Assembly (NCBI GenBank): GCA_015655145.1
Contig: JAATFO010000136.1
Span: 19,165 to 83,164, forward strand
Direction: 5' to 3'
From: Enterobacterales bacterium
GTDB lineage: Bacteria; Pseudomonadota; Gammaproteobacteria; Enterobacterales; Enterobacteriaceae
DNA: 64,000 nucleotides
Shown: in pieces, positions 16,087 to 26,691 of the stretch
How the letters are laid out: each line of letters begins with the position of its first letter
Position numbering within the stretch: the first letter of the stretch is position 1
Translations under genes and position numbers: made by a program
Notes under the pieces: model-generated
Told to the model about the DNA's origin: nothing
The model's database searches: none
What the model saw: the letters and a program-made list of their open reading frames with translations, nothing else

Positions 16087-17271
16087 ATGCAAAAACCCCT
16101 TTCACCTCTGCGTCGTTCTGCGCCGAGCTCTACCACCCGACGTTCTCTGCTTACTGGCATGCTGGCTGCAGGGGCGTTGATCGCCTCCCGATCGTTTGCC
16201 GCGGCAGACGTTGCGCAGAATATTATTGATATCACCGGGCGCTCAGTCAGCATTCGCCAGCCCGTCAGACGTATTTTATTGGGGGACGGTACGCTGGCGT
16301 ATGCGCTGGCGCTGCTGCGTCCGGAGGATCCCTTTAACGGCGTGGTCGCCTGGGGGGATAACTTCCGCGCAGCAGATCTCGACGGCTACCGCGCGTATCA
16401 GCAGCGCTTTCCGCAAATCGACCAGATACCGCGCTTTTCCGGCAAGACAGTCGATTCGATTGGCGGAGAACAGGCCATTGCGTTGCGCCCCCATGTTGTG
16501 GTGCTGAATATGAGTTCGATGACGGCGGCGGTGACATCCGGCTTACTGCCCCTGCTTAAGCAGGCCGGTATCCCGGTTTTGTTCGTGGATTTTCGTACCA
16601 GGATGTTCGCCAATGCCGTACGCAGTATGCAAATCCTCGGGGAACTGTTTGGTAGGGAAGAACGGGCGGCCCATTTTCTACGCTTCCGCCAGCAGCAGAT
16701 CGAGCGGGTAACGCTGCCTCTGAAGTCGGTGACGAAAAGGCCGCTGGTGATGGTCGAACGCGCGGCGGGGCTGTATGACGACTGTTGCCTGACCTACGGT
16801 GACGGTAACTTTGGCGAACTGGTGGCGGTGGCTGGAGGAGAGAACCTGGGAACGCGGCTCCTGCAGGGCACCTTTGGCACTCTCAGCCAGGAAAAAGTGA
16901 TCGAGTCCGATCCCGATGTGGTGTTGGTCACTGGGGCTAACTGGTCACTTTATTCGCCTGGAGGCGACTGGGTGAATCTGGGGCCCGGGGCTGACCCCCG
17001 TGAAGGGCGCGCCCGCTTGCAACGACTGATGCAGCGGCCAGCGTACCGGACGCTGCGCGCCGTCAGAGAAAAACAGGTTTATGCTATTTGGCACCCGTTT
17101 TATGACAATCCCTACTATTTTATCGCCCTGCAACGCGTGGCCAAATGGTTGCATCCTGAGCTTTTCTCCTCTCTCGATCCGGAAGCGACTTTTCGTGAGC
17201 TGCACGAGCGTTTTCTTCCTGTTCCTTATCAACCCGGTTACTGGCTAAGCCTGAATGAGGCAATAATATGA
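16087..17271 (+). CDS. periplasmic iron-chelate binding protein with Tat-like signal
   Basis: This 394-residue protein of the FecB/FhuD/BtuF periplasmic-binding superfamily has the core pattern of the family: ITGRSVSIRQPVRRILLGDG, EQAIALRPHVVVLNMSS, LLKQAGIPVLFVDF and PDVVLVTG. The N-terminus carries a twin-arginine signal, TTRRSLL with Arg18-Arg19, then a hydrophobic stretch ending SFAAA near residue 40. Tat export suggests folding or cofactor binding before export. It should take the chelate delivered by the TonB receptor. No ABC permease or ATPase gene is adjacent, so it would need a partner elsewhere or act without one. It overlaps the monooxygenase gene by four bases (ATGA). No strong ribosome site is seen. 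Confidence 0.85.
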   Translation: MQKPLSPLRRSAPSSTTRRSLLTGMLAAGALIASRSFAAADVAQNIIDITGRSVSIRQPVRRILLGDGTLAYALALLRPEDPFNGVVAWGDNFRAADLDGYRAYQQRFPQIDQIPRFSGKTVDSIGGEQAIALRPHVVVLNMSSMTAAVTSGLLPLLKQAGIPVLFVDFRTRMFANAVRSMQILGELFGREERAAHFLRFRQQQIERVTLPLKSVTKRPLVMVERAAGLYDDCCLTYGDGNFGELVAVAGGENLGTRLLQGTFGTLSQEKVIESDPDVVLVTGANWSLYSPGGDWVNLGPGADPREGRARLQRLMQRPAYRTLRAVREKQVYAIWHPFYDNPYYFIALQRVAKWLHPELFSSLDPEATFRELHERFLPVPYQPGYWLSLNEAII

Positions 17272-18554
17272 CCCGTTCATCTCAACTTATCCTGCTGGCC
17301 ATGCCCAGCATTCATGCTGGGGCCTGGCGTTATCCCGGGGCCGTTGCTGATTTTCAGTGCCGCTTTGAGCAGATGAAATGGTTTGCTCAGATGCTGGAGC
17401 AGGGGCGATTTGATGGTCTGTTTCTGCCTGATACGCTGGCGTTACGTCCGGTAGCCTTGCAGGCCCTTGCCCGGGGGCACAGCACGGTGACGCTGGACCC
17501 GCTGACACTGCTGCCTGCGCTGGCAGCAGTCACACAGCACATTGGGTTGATTGGTACGGCGAGCACCACCTATAACGAGCCCTATATGCTTGCGCGGCGT
17601 CTGGCATCGCTTGACCATATCAGCGCAGGACGCGCCGGATGGAACCTGGTGACCTCCAGCAATGCCAACGAAGCCGGTAATTTCGGCCAGAAAGAACATA
17701 TGGAACACAGCCAGCGCTATGCGCGTGCACGCGAATTTACCACTGTGATGAATGGCCTGTGGGACAGTTGGGAACCGGATGCTTTTTGCCGTGATGTCGA
17801 CAGCGGCGTGTTTTTCGATGCGGAAAAGATGCATACGCTCGATCATCACGGGAAATATTTCTCCGTACGCGGACCCTTGAATGTTGACCGTTCTCCCCAG
17901 GGGCGGCCAGTCATCGTGCAGGCCGGGGCGTCTGAAGCCGGGAGGCAGGTCGCGGCGGAAACGGCGGAAGTGATCTTCACCTACCAGACCGACCTGGATT
18001 CTGCTCGCCAGTTTTACGACGATATGCAATCACGGGCGCTGGCCACAGGCCGCTGCGAGGCGTTGAAAATTATTCCTGCGGTATTTGTTGTACTGGGGAG
18101 GACCGCTGAGGAGGCACAGGCAAAAAGAGCCCTGCTTGACAGCCTGGTCGACGAACAAAGCAGCCTCGCCACCTTATCCGTGGCGCTCGGGCATGATATT
18201 TCGGCGTATGACCCCCACGGACTGCTGCCGGAGATCCCGCAGAGCAATGCCAGTAAAAGCGGACGCGAGCGGGTTGTGCAGTTGGCACGACGAGAGAACC
18301 TCAGCATCCTGGCACTGGCGCGGCGTATTTGTGGTTATCAGGGGCTGGAAATGGTGGGAACGGCCACCACAGTTGCGGATGCGATGCAACTCTGGTTTGA
18401 GCAGGGAGTTGCCGACGGTTTTAACGTGATGTTCTCTCATTTTCCTGGGGGGGTAAGCGAATTTGTCACCCAGGTCATCCCTGAACTACAGAGCCGTGGT
18501 CTGTTGAGGGATCACTACACTTCGACGACCCTGCGGGGGAATCTGGGGCTGTAA
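17268..18554 (+). CDS. NtaA/SnaA/DszA-family FMN-dependent monooxygenase
   Basis: This 428-residue luciferase-like flavin monooxygenase is of the NtaA/SnaA/DszA/EmoA type. Signatures are RLASLDHISAGRAGWNLVTS, RPVIVQAGASEAGR, and the C-terminal FPGGVSEFVTQVIPELQSRG. Family members use reduced FMN from a partner reductase to oxidise nitrilotriacetate, EDTA, dibenzothiophene sulfone or pristinamycin IIA. Coupling to an iron-chelate binding protein by an ATGA overlap points to oxidation of an imported chelator, for instance to free its metal; that is inference. No flavin reductase gene lies in the locus. Desulfurisation of a sulfur source is the main alternative, but the Fur boxes argue for iron. 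Confidence 0.85.
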   Translation: MTRSSQLILLAMPSIHAGAWRYPGAVADFQCRFEQMKWFAQMLEQGRFDGLFLPDTLALRPVALQALARGHSTVTLDPLTLLPALAAVTQHIGLIGTASTTYNEPYMLARRLASLDHISAGRAGWNLVTSSNANEAGNFGQKEHMEHSQRYARAREFTTVMNGLWDSWEPDAFCRDVDSGVFFDAEKMHTLDHHGKYFSVRGPLNVDRSPQGRPVIVQAGASEAGRQVAAETAEVIFTYQTDLDSARQFYDDMQSRALATGRCEALKIIPAVFVVLGRTAEEAQAKRALLDSLVDEQSSLATLSVALGHDISAYDPHGLLPEIPQSNASKSGRERVVQLARRENLSILALARRICGYQGLEMVGTATTVADAMQLWFEQGVADGFNVMFSHFPGGVSEFVTQVIPELQSRGLLRDHYTSTTLRGNLGL

Positions 18555-18636
18555 AACCCGTACTGGGCGGTGGTGCGCTAGCGCGAGGGGAGGGTACCGC
18601 CGCAGATAATACGATTCCTCAGTGTGATAATTTTAA

Positions 18637-18665
18637 TTGACCGGCGGTCAGTCAATTGCTACGGT
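18637..18665 (+). promoter_or_regulatory. promoter and TetR operator of the MFS exporter gene
   Basis: TTGACC (18637-18642), 17-base spacer, TACGGT (18660-18665). The 19-bp site TTGACCGGCGGTCAGTCAA at 18637-18655 is the third copy of the locus operator. No Fur box is evident here. Confidence 0.7.
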
Positions 18666-18699
18666 TAATTAAAATCAGCCGATCATACAAGGGACTATT

Positions 18700-20196
18700 A
18701 TGCGTCTTAGTCGTCATCATGCCGCGCTTGCTGCGGCTTATCTTGGCACTTTCCTTGCCTCATTAGATATCAGTATCGTCAATGTTGCCTTGCCTACGAT
18801 GCAGAGCGCACTGCACACCGACATTGCCGGGTTACAGTGGGTGGTCAACGCCTACGCCGTTTGCCTGTCTGCCTTTATGCTGTCAGCCGGTCCTCTTGCT
18901 GACCGCTATGGCCATAAGCGTGCCTGGGTGGGAGGAGTGGTACTGTTTACCTGCGGCTCGGTTCTGTGCGGGCTGGCACCCAGCCTGGGCATGCTGCTTA
19001 CCGGCCGGGCGATCCAGGGGGTGTCTGCGGCGTTACTGATTTCAGGGGCGATGCCGATCCTGACCCATGCTTTTCCCGATGCAAGGCAGCGTGCACATGC
19101 CATCGGGGGGTGGTCAGCGTTTAGCGCGTTGGCGCTGATCCTCGGGCCTCTGCTGGGGGGCATACTGCTCCAGTGGTTGGGTTGGCAGAGTATTTTCTTG
19201 GTTAATATTCCGCTGTGCCTGGTGGCGATAGCGGCAGGATTGTGGGGAATACCTGAACGTAAATTTCCCGATCATGCGGCACTGGATACGGCGGGGCAAC
19301 TGTTGGGGATTTTGTCGTTAGGGGCACTGGCCTGGGGGATGATTGAGGCGGGTAAATATGGTTTTAGCGGCAAATTCCCGCTGATTATCCTCGCGTTTGC
19401 CGTGGTGGGATTTATGCTGTTTGCTCTGGTGGAGAAACGAACTCCACGGCCATTACTGCCGCTGGCACTGCTGCGCGAACAGGCGTTCGTCAGCGTTAAT
19501 CTGGCATCATTCATCCTTGGATTTTCTTACTATAGCTGCCTGTTCTTCTTTTCGATTTTCCTGCAACAGATTCAGGGCTGGGCACCGGCTGAAGCCGGCT
19601 GGCGCATGTTGCCGTTATTTGCCGTTACCGGTCTGGTATCGCTGTTGTTTGGCCGCATCAGTGCGCGGTTGCCGATGCGCGCATTAATGGTCACCGGTTA
19701 TGGCATTGCGGGCCTGTCGATGGTCGCCATGGTGCTGCTGCGTGCTGAGACTTCTTACTGGCTGGTCGGGACGTTGTTTGCCCTGCTGGGGGCTGGTGCC
19801 GGGCTGGCAGTGCCTGGCATTGGCATGCTGGTGATGGCCATGGCTCCCACTGAGCAGGCCGGGTCAGTTTCTGCCATGATGAATGCGCTGCGCCAGGCCG
19901 GGATGACTATCGGCATTGCATTACTCGGTACATTAATGAGCGGACAGGCCATACGCACGTTGAGTGCGTCCCTCAACGCCAGCGGCATTGACGATGCTGC
20001 GCAAATTGCCCATTTGGCGGTGACGCGGCATCTGCCCACTGCAACCGTCGCTGATTTTAGCGCCCGTTATACGGCAGCGATGGAGAGCGGTTTTCATCTC
20101 GCGATGCTGTGCGCCGGGGGCGCCTGTTTTGTCGCGATGGCACTACTGATATGCTTACAGCCAATAAAGGATGCGCGGGGGATAAAGGTCGCCTGA
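18700..20196 (+). CDS. DHA2-family MFS exporter (EmrB/QacA type)
   Basis: This 498-residue membrane protein has 14 predicted hydrophobic spans. The N-terminal FLASLDISIVNVALPTMQ is the D1 motif of the DHA2 drug:H+ antiporters, followed by GPLADRYGHKRAW (motif A) and GGWSAFSALALILGPLLGG (motif C). Members export drugs, dyes and siderophores. The shared TetR-type operator ties it to the locus, so export of a siderophore, a chelate breakdown product or the TetR ligand is likely. An AAGGGA ribosome site precedes the ATG. There is no HlyD-type membrane fusion gene beside it. Confidence 0.9.
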   Translation: MRLSRHHAALAAAYLGTFLASLDISIVNVALPTMQSALHTDIAGLQWVVNAYAVCLSAFMLSAGPLADRYGHKRAWVGGVVLFTCGSVLCGLAPSLGMLLTGRAIQGVSAALLISGAMPILTHAFPDARQRAHAIGGWSAFSALALILGPLLGGILLQWLGWQSIFLVNIPLCLVAIAAGLWGIPERKFPDHAALDTAGQLLGILSLGALAWGMIEAGKYGFSGKFPLIILAFAVVGFMLFALVEKRTPRPLLPLALLREQAFVSVNLASFILGFSYYSCLFFFSIFLQQIQGWAPAEAGWRMLPLFAVTGLVSLLFGRISARLPMRALMVTGYGIAGLSMVAMVLLRAETSYWLVGTLFALLGAGAGLAVPGIGMLVMAMAPTEQAGSVSAMMNALRQAGMTIGIALLGTLMSGQAIRTLSASLNASGIDDAAQIAHLAVTRHLPTATVADFSARYTAAMESGFHLAMLCAGGACFVAMALLICLQPIKDARGIKVA

Positions 20197-20248
20197 CAGC
20201 GCGTAGTGCGTATAAGGCTAGTGAGAATATGGTGTATAGTTCGCCTCC

Positions 20249-20436
20249 TGACCTGCTCCCCGTTGATTAGTACACCCCGATGTTAGTAATGTCTTCATAA
20301 GCCACATGAGGACATCCCCATGAAGAAGCGTTTTTCCGACCAACAGATCATCAGTATTCTCCGCGAGGCTGAAACCGGGGTATCCGCCCGTGAACTCTGC
20401 CGCAAGCACGCCATTTCCGATGCCACGTTTTACATC
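20249..20436 (+). mobile_element. truncated IS3-family (IS407-type) element
   Basis: TGACCTGCTCCCCGTTGATT at 20249 looks like the left inverted repeat of IS407-group elements. A start of OrfA follows at 20320 (MKKRFSDQQIISILREAE, then GVSARELCRKHAISDATFY), the HTH part of the IS3-family OrfA. Homology stops at about 20436 and the frame closes at 20466, so OrfB and the right end are gone. Confidence 0.75.
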
Positions 20437-20892
20437 TACGGACTACCTCTGTTTTGCAAGCACTGAATCAGGTTTAGGTTGTTGCTAACATCTATCCGGC
20501 ATCAGGTATATACCTGTGCCCAAATGGGAAATCCGCACACAGTCGCCTCAACACTTGGACGGTCTCAAGGATCATTATAAAAATCAGGTTCCGACTGTGC
20601 AGGTGCAACCTGTTACCATTATTCAGTACGCTGCAACTTTCATAGGTAAGCCTTAACTTAACGCGGGCTGATATTCAGTTTCATGCCGAAGGATCGACCA
20701 GATAATCTGGGCAATTATCTATCCGCATAGACGTGAGCATACTCATACTTTTTCAGGGCAAAGGCAATCAGCCCCTACGTGAACTGTGGTTTTCCATCGG
20801 TACAACTGGATGATTGTTTACAGCACAACGTGGACCTTGAGAGATGCTCGGCTTGTAGTTGTATCGTCGTGGTTCCTTAGGCTTAATAAGTT
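20437..20892. other. non-coding stretch before the integrase
   Basis: No credible gene, RNA or repeat is seen. Short decayed reading frames occur on the plus strand but match nothing I recognise. It is probably debris between the IS remnant and the integrase. Confidence 0.4.
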
Positions 20893-22068
20893 CTAATTGA
20901 ATTCTGTCATCCACACGCCCAGTTTATCCGCCCATTCTTGCATCATAATTTTTCGTTCTTCAAGATAGATTGCATGATTATACGTTCGGCGCACATTATT
21001 GGTATCAGCGTGCGCAAGCTGAGCCTCAATTGCATCAGGACGATAGCCCATCTCGTTTAAACGCGTACTACCTGTGGTTCTGGTGGCATGTGGGCTATAA
21101 GTGCCACTCCAGCCGAGGCTTTTCAGTAGCTGGCGCAGTGAGTGCGATGTCATCGGGCCACGCGGGTTATCTCGCCCCGGGAAGATATGCTTTCGATGCC
21201 CGGTTAATCCCTGTAGTGTTCTGAGCATGTTGACCGCTTGTGAGGGAAGGGGAATAACGTGTTCTCTGCTGGCCTTCATTCGGGTTGCCGGAATTGTCCA
21301 CAGTGCGTTATCGAGATCGAACTCTGCCCATTCCGCTTCGGTAACTTCGGCAGGCCGCGCCAGCGTCCACCACATTAGCCACATGCAATAGTTAACTTGG
21401 TATGAGCCACGACTGTTGTCAAAACAGCTTAATAGCTTCCCGATTTGCTGCGGATTCAAGGCCTGTTTGTGCTGCGTTTTATTTGCCGGAATCGCCTTAC
21501 GCACCGGCCAGACAGGATCGCTGTCTGCTCTGAGCGTCGCGACCGCCAACTCAAAAACCGATGAAATAGTGCGTCTAGCTTCAGCGGCAACGGTCGGAGC
21601 ACCACGCTTAGCCGTTTCCTGAAGAATTTTAAGAATGTGGTGCGGGGTGATTTCCCTGATAGGAAGTTTGCCGATGGTGGGGAAAACTACACGCTCAAGC
21701 ATATCAAGGCGGCGCGTTTTGGTGATGTCGGCCCAGTCTTTCATCTGCAACCACTCTTTGGCGATAAGTTCAAAGGTGTTGGAGGCATCGTTGACCTTGC
21801 GTATTTTATCTAGCTGCCTAGCTTGTGCCGGGTTTACTCCCTCTGCTACTTGCTTACGTGCTTGCTCGCATTTCTCCCGCGCCTCGGCGAGCTTGACTGC
21901 TGGATACTCACCCAACGCAAACATGCTGGATTTGCCGTTGAGTTTAAACCGATAGCGCCATGCCTTTTTGCCGTTGGGTTTCACTTCGAGGTAGAGACCG
22001 TTGAAGTCATTGAGTCGATAGAGTTTTTCTTTCGGCTTGGCAGTGCGGCATTGCGTATCAGTGAGCAT
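20893..22068 (-). CDS. int: P4-type tyrosine integrase
   Basis: This 391-residue tyrosine recombinase of the P4/CP4-57 class has an N-terminal arm-binding DUF4102-like domain (LTDTQCRTAKPKEKLYRLND) and a core SAM-like domain. The catalytic C-terminus shows Arg in TLARPAEVTEAEW, the box II form HATRTTGSTRLNEMGY and Tyr in RRTYNHAIYLEERK. Length is normal and the frame intact, so it may be active. Such integrases sit at the end of islands inserted in tRNA genes, with their start beside the attachment site. Here the start faces ychF and no tRNA is present within the spacer. Confidence 0.93.
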   Translation of the reverse strand: MLTDTQCRTAKPKEKLYRLNDFNGLYLEVKPNGKKAWRYRFKLNGKSSMFALGEYPAVKLAEAREKCEQARKQVAEGVNPAQARQLDKIRKVNDASNTFELIAKEWLQMKDWADITKTRRLDMLERVVFPTIGKLPIREITPHHILKILQETAKRGAPTVAAEARRTISSVFELAVATLRADSDPVWPVRKAIPANKTQHKQALNPQQIGKLLSCFDNSRGSYQVNYCMWLMWWTLARPAEVTEAEWAEFDLDNALWTIPATRMKASREHVIPLPSQAVNMLRTLQGLTGHRKHIFPGRDNPRGPMTSHSLRQLLKSLGWSGTYSPHATRTTGSTRLNEMGYRPDAIEAQLAHADTNNVRRTYNHAIYLEERKIMMQEWADKLGVWMTEFN

Positions 22069-22197
22069 AGCGAGTCCTTGTCTATTTCCTATACCGCTAT
22101 TGTACTCACCTAAAACGAAGATGGAAACTGGTTGTACTCATGCTTGTACTCATTTTCAGCTGCGCTGTAGTGGGATTACATGAGACGTCATGAAAAG

Positions 22198-22225
22198 AAA
22201 AATCCACGCAACTGCGTGGATTTTA
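22198..22225. terminator. terminator downstream of ychF
   Basis: AAAATCCACGCA/TGCGTGGATTTT perfect stem with flanking A and T runs, so it works in either direction. It separates ychF from the integrase. Confidence 0.8.
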
Positions 22226-22282
22226 GATGATTTGTCGGTCTTCATGGGAAGCATTGAGATCCCATGAGACAACAGAAATTAC

Positions 22283-23374
22283 TTAGACGTTGAATAAAAA
22301 GTTCATCACATCGCCATCTTTGACAATGTACTCTTTCCCTTCAGACCGCATTTTCCCGGCTTCTTTAGCGCCTTGTTCACCTTTACAGCTAATAAAATCT
22401 TCATAAGCGATGGTTTGTGCGCGGATAAACCCTTTTTCAAAGTCGGTATGAATTTTACCCGCGGCTTGTGGCGCAGTAGCGCCGACCGGGATGGTCCAGG
22501 CGCGAACTTCTTTCACGCCGGCGGTGAAGTAGGTTTGCAGGTCGAGTAATGCATATCCCGCACGGATCACCCGATTCAGCCCGGGTTCTTCAAGGCCCAG
22601 CTCCGCCATGAATTCATCACGCTCTCCATCATCCAGTTCGGCAATATCAGATTCAACCGCCGCGCATACTGGCACCACCACTGACCCTTCGGCCTCGGCA
22701 ATGGCACGGACCTGATCAAGATAGGGGTTGTTATCGAAGCCATCTTCACTCACGTTGGCGATATACATCGTGGGTTTCAGTGTCAGAAAACTGAGATAGC
22801 GAATGGCTGCTTTTTCGTCGGCATCCAGCTTCAGTGCGCGTAACATCCCGGCGTTGGATAAATGAGGCAAACATTTTTCCAGCGCGGCTTGCTCCGCTTT
22901 GGCTTCTTTATCGCCGCCTTTGGCTTTTTTCTGCACGCGATGCAGCGCGCGCTCGCAGGTATCAAGATCCGCCAGCGCCAGTTCAGTGTTAATCACATCA
23001 ATATCTTCTGCCGGATCCACTTTGCCGGAAACGTGAATAATGTTGTCATTTTCAAAGCAACGTACGACGTGGCCGATGGCTTCGGTTTCACGAATATTGG
23101 TCAGAAATTGATTGCCCAGCCCTTCACCTTTGGAGGCGCCTTTCACCAGACCCGCGATATCGACAAACTCCATCGTGGTGGGCAGGACCCGCTGTGGCTT
23201 AACAATTTCCGCCAGTTTATCAAGGCGTGAATCAGGCATGGGAACCACGCCGGTATTCGGCTCAATGGTGCAGAACGGAAAGTTGGCCGCCTCAATTCCC
23301 GCTTTGGTTAACGCATTGAACAGGGTGGATTTACCCACGTTAGGCAGGCCGACGATACCGCATTTGAATCCCAT
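22283..23374 (-). CDS. ychF: redox-regulated ATPase YchF (Obg family)
   Basis: This 363-residue P-loop protein of the Obg/HflX group has [11 protein letters not shown] (Walker A, residues 8-18), [19 protein letters not shown] (switch II) and a C-terminal TGS-like domain ending [12 protein letters not shown]. In E. coli YchF hydrolyses ATP rather than GTP, binds ribosomes and modulates the oxidative stress response. Its place downstream of pth, both leftward, is the conserved enterobacterial pth-ychF arrangement. Confidence 0.97.
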   Translation of the reverse strand: MGFKCGIVGLPNVGKSTLFNALTKAGIEAANFPFCTIEPNTGVVPMPDSRLDKLAEIVKPQRVLPTTMEFVDIAGLVKGASKGEGLGNQFLTNIRETEAIGHVVRCFENDNIIHVSGKVDPAEDIDVINTELALADLDTCERALHRVQKKAKGGDKEAKAEQAALEKCLPHLSNAGMLRALKLDADEKAAIRYLSFLTLKPTMYIANVSEDGFDNNPYLDQVRAIAEAEGSVVVPVCAAVESDIAELDDGERDEFMAELGLEEPGLNRVIRAGYALLDLQTYFTAGVKEVRAWTIPVGATAPQAAGKIHTDFEKGFIRAQTIAYEDFISCKGEQGAKEAGKMRSEGKEYIVKDGDVMNFLFNV

Positions 23375-23565
23375 GACTGAATTACCTTAATCGATTGATA
23401 ACCAGAGTGTTTATTAACATCTCTGATTGAGACAAAGAAAAAATATCCGCGCATTATACACGTAATTATCGCCCAAATGGCGTGATTTCACCCGAGCCGG
23501 GCAAACAAGCGTTTTATTTACGCATGGCGGCGAGAACGTTGTATCCAATTATGGAAGTGCCAGCC

Positions 23566-24159
23566 TCATTCCGCTTTATAGTTGTGCAAGCGGTTTACGG
23601 CTTTCACCCGGCCTTCCTTTAGCCATACCTCAGTGCACTGCACTGCTTCGCCAATAGCGCCATCAATCAGATTTTGTTCGCCAGCGGGGGGGGTACCTAA
23701 CACAAATCCCACCACTTTATTACGATCGCCCGGATGACCTATGCCGATGCGCAGACGATGAAAGTTGGCATCATTACCCAGCTTGCTGATGATATCTTTT
23801 AATCCGTTATGGCCACCGTGGCCGCCGCCTTGTTTAAATTTGGCCACGCCGGGGGGCAAATCCAACTCATCATGCGCCACCAGAATTTCTTCCGGAGCAA
23901 TCCGATAAAAGGTGGCCATTGCAGCGACGGATTTCCCGCTAAGGTTCATGAAGGTCGTGGGTACCAGTAGGCGGACATCATCGCCTTCCTGGTTAAAACG
24001 GGCGGTGTAACCAAAAAATTTACTCTCTTCTTTTAACGATTGTTTGTAACGCTCAGCCAGCAAATCGAGGTACCACGCGCCCGCATTATGGCGAGTGGCG
24101 GCATACTCAGCGCCAGGATTGGCAAGTCCAACAATCAGTTTAATGCGACTCACGGTCAT
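23566..24159 (-). CDS. pth: peptidyl-tRNA hydrolase
   Basis: This 197-residue protein recycles peptidyl-tRNA released by abortive translation. Family signatures are visible: [18 protein letters not shown] with the catalytic His, [10 protein letters not shown] with the Asn-binding loop, [10 protein letters not shown] with the Asp, and [12 protein letters not shown]. Length is normal. A CAGGAA ribosome site precedes the ATG. It shares a leftward orientation with ychF across a 191-base gap. Confidence 0.97.
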   Translation of the reverse strand: MTVSRIKLIVGLANPGAEYAATRHNAGAWYLDLLAERYKQSLKEESKFFGYTARFNQEGDDVRLLVPTTFMNLSGKSVAAMATFYRIAPEEILVAHDELDLPPGVAKFKQGGGHGGHNGLKDIISKLGNDANFHRLRIGIGHPGDRNKVVGFVLGTPPAGEQNLIDGAIGEAVQCTEVWLKEGRVKAVNRLHNYKAE

Positions 24160-24419
24160 CTGTTCCTGATAATGGCAGAAAAGGCGATAGTGTACCGGGC
24201 TGGCGGAGAGAATACAAAGACGTGCAAGGCAAAGATGGTTTCGTCAGGTAATAATACATTTTCTATATAAATTCAGTCTGTTAGATGTAAAGTTTTGTCA
24301 AAAATAAATGAATTATGTGATCCGCCACGCAACGCATGACCCGTGCATTTCCTACACTTATTTCAACGTAGCAATGCGGTTGGTTGCAGCCAGTCGGTTG
24401 TAGCAAATGGAGGTGAGAC

Positions 24420-24683
24420 ATGAAACGTAGAAATGTGACATTAGCGGGGAATGTTTTGATGTGCCTTGGCTTGCTAACCATGGTGTCAGGGATTAGTTAT
24501 TCAGTTCTTAACCAGCTACCGGAACTGCAATTGCCGCAGTATATGGCTCATGGTGCAATATTTAGCATTTTTATCGGCGCATTGTTATGGCTGGCGGGCG
24601 CCAGAATTAGTGGCCGGGAAAAAGTGGCTGATCGCTATTACTGGTTGCGGCATTTTGGCGATAAACGCTGCCGTCGTTCATGA
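24420..24683 (+). CDS. ychH: stress-induced inner-membrane protein YchH
   Basis: This 87-residue protein has two membrane segments (about residues 11-29 and 42-60) and matches the YchH family. It lies between pth and prs, divergent from pth, as in E. coli. Induction by peroxide and other stresses is known in E. coli. A GGAGGTGAGAC ribosome site precedes the ATG. The dauA transporter gene found next to it in E. coli is absent. Confidence 0.88.
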   Translation: MKRRNVTLAGNVLMCLGLLTMVSGISYSVLNQLPELQLPQYMAHGAIFSIFIGALLWLAGARISGREKVADRYYWLRHFGDKRCRRS

Positions 24684-24703
24684 TGATACAACGATTCCAG
24701 TGA

Positions 24704-24736
24704 CGTTTAACGCCGGGTAAAGCCCGGCATTAAACG
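24704..24736. terminator. bidirectional terminator ychH/prs
   Basis: CGTTTAACGCCGGG and CCCGGCATTAAACG form a long stem with a short loop, interrupted by one mismatch, between the convergent ychH and prs. Confidence 0.8.
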
Positions 24737-24746
24737 TTGCGTAACA

Positions 24747-25769
<1,023 letters not shown>

Positions 25770-25833
25770 TCATACGGGTATGTTGATGCATTACATGCAG
25801 CATCAGGAACAGGTGACGCTGTCACGCACACGC

Positions 25834-26691
25834 TTAACGCCCGGAAAGGGCACGATGCAACGGAGAGACGTTAACGCCTCGTGCTACAAATCCACGCATC
25901 CATTTCGGGGCCAGCTCAAGCACCTGGCGGGCAGCAGACTCAGTGTTGAATTCGGCAAACACACAAGCCCCTGTTCCTGTCAGACGCGACGGCGCGTATT
26001 CTAGCAGCCAGGAAACGAGCACATCAACCTCGCGAAAACGTTTTCTTACGACTGATTCACAATCATTGCTGAAAGGTGCCTGTAATAACGCCGCAATTGT
26101 GCGTGCAGGCGTATCACGTTTGAGCTGCGGATCGGTAAATACCTGCGGCGTGGACACACTGACGCCCGGGTGGGCGACCAGGTACCATTTTTCCCCGGGA
26201 TTCGCGGGATGCAGTTGTTCACCGACGCCTTCGGCAAAGGCGGCCTCGCCTTTGACAAATACCGGCACATCAGCGCCCAGTTGCAGACCTAATGCGGCCA
26301 GTTCGTCAAGTGTGAAGCCAGTTTGCCACAAATGATTCAGGGCGACTAACACCGTAGCGGCATTCGATGAACCTCCCCCCAGACCTCCCCCCATGGGTAA
26401 TCGTTTGTCGATAGCAATGCGCGCACCAGCACTTGCCGGTAAGCTTCCACGCTGAATGGCGTGTGATTTTAGCAACTCAGCGGCGCGGATAATCAGGTTT
26501 TGTTCATTCGCTACTCCGCTAAGCGGGGTGAGTAACTGAATCTGCCTGTTGTTATCCGGTGTAATGGTGAGCGTATCACTGTAATCAAGAAACTGAAACA
26601 GCGTTTGCAAGGTATGATAACCATCCGGGCGGCGACCCGTGATGTAAAGAAACAGATTCAGTTTCGCCGGGGAAGGCCAACTGTGCATCAT
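25834..26691 (-). CDS. ispE: 4-diphosphocytidyl-2-C-methyl-D-erythritol kinase
   Basis: This 285-residue GHMP kinase has [24 protein letters not shown] N-terminal sequence and the ATP-binding [15 protein letters not shown]. It phosphorylates CDP-methylerythritol in the MEP isoprenoid pathway. It overlaps the end of lolB by four bases, the conserved lolB-ispE-prs order of enterobacteria. Confidence 0.97.
   Translation of the reverse strand: MMHSWPSPAKLNLFLYITGRRPDGYHTLQTLFQFLDYSDTLTITPDNNRQIQLLTPLSGVANEQNLIIRAAELLKSHAIQRGSLPASAGARIAIDKRLPMGGGLGGGSSNAATVLVALNHLWQTGFTLDELAALGLQLGADVPVFVKGEAAFAEGVGEQLHPANPGEKWYLVAHPGVSVSTPQVFTDPQLKRDTPARTIAALLQAPFSNDCESVVRKRFREVDVLVSWLLEYAPSRLTGTGACVFAEFNTESAARQVLELAPKWMRGFVARGVNVSPLHRALSGR

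Noticed and set aside
22069..22282. CATGAGAC occurs twice (near 22180 and 22263), possible att repeat
   Set aside because: Only eight bases and both copies on the same side of the integrase, so it cannot be attL/attR.
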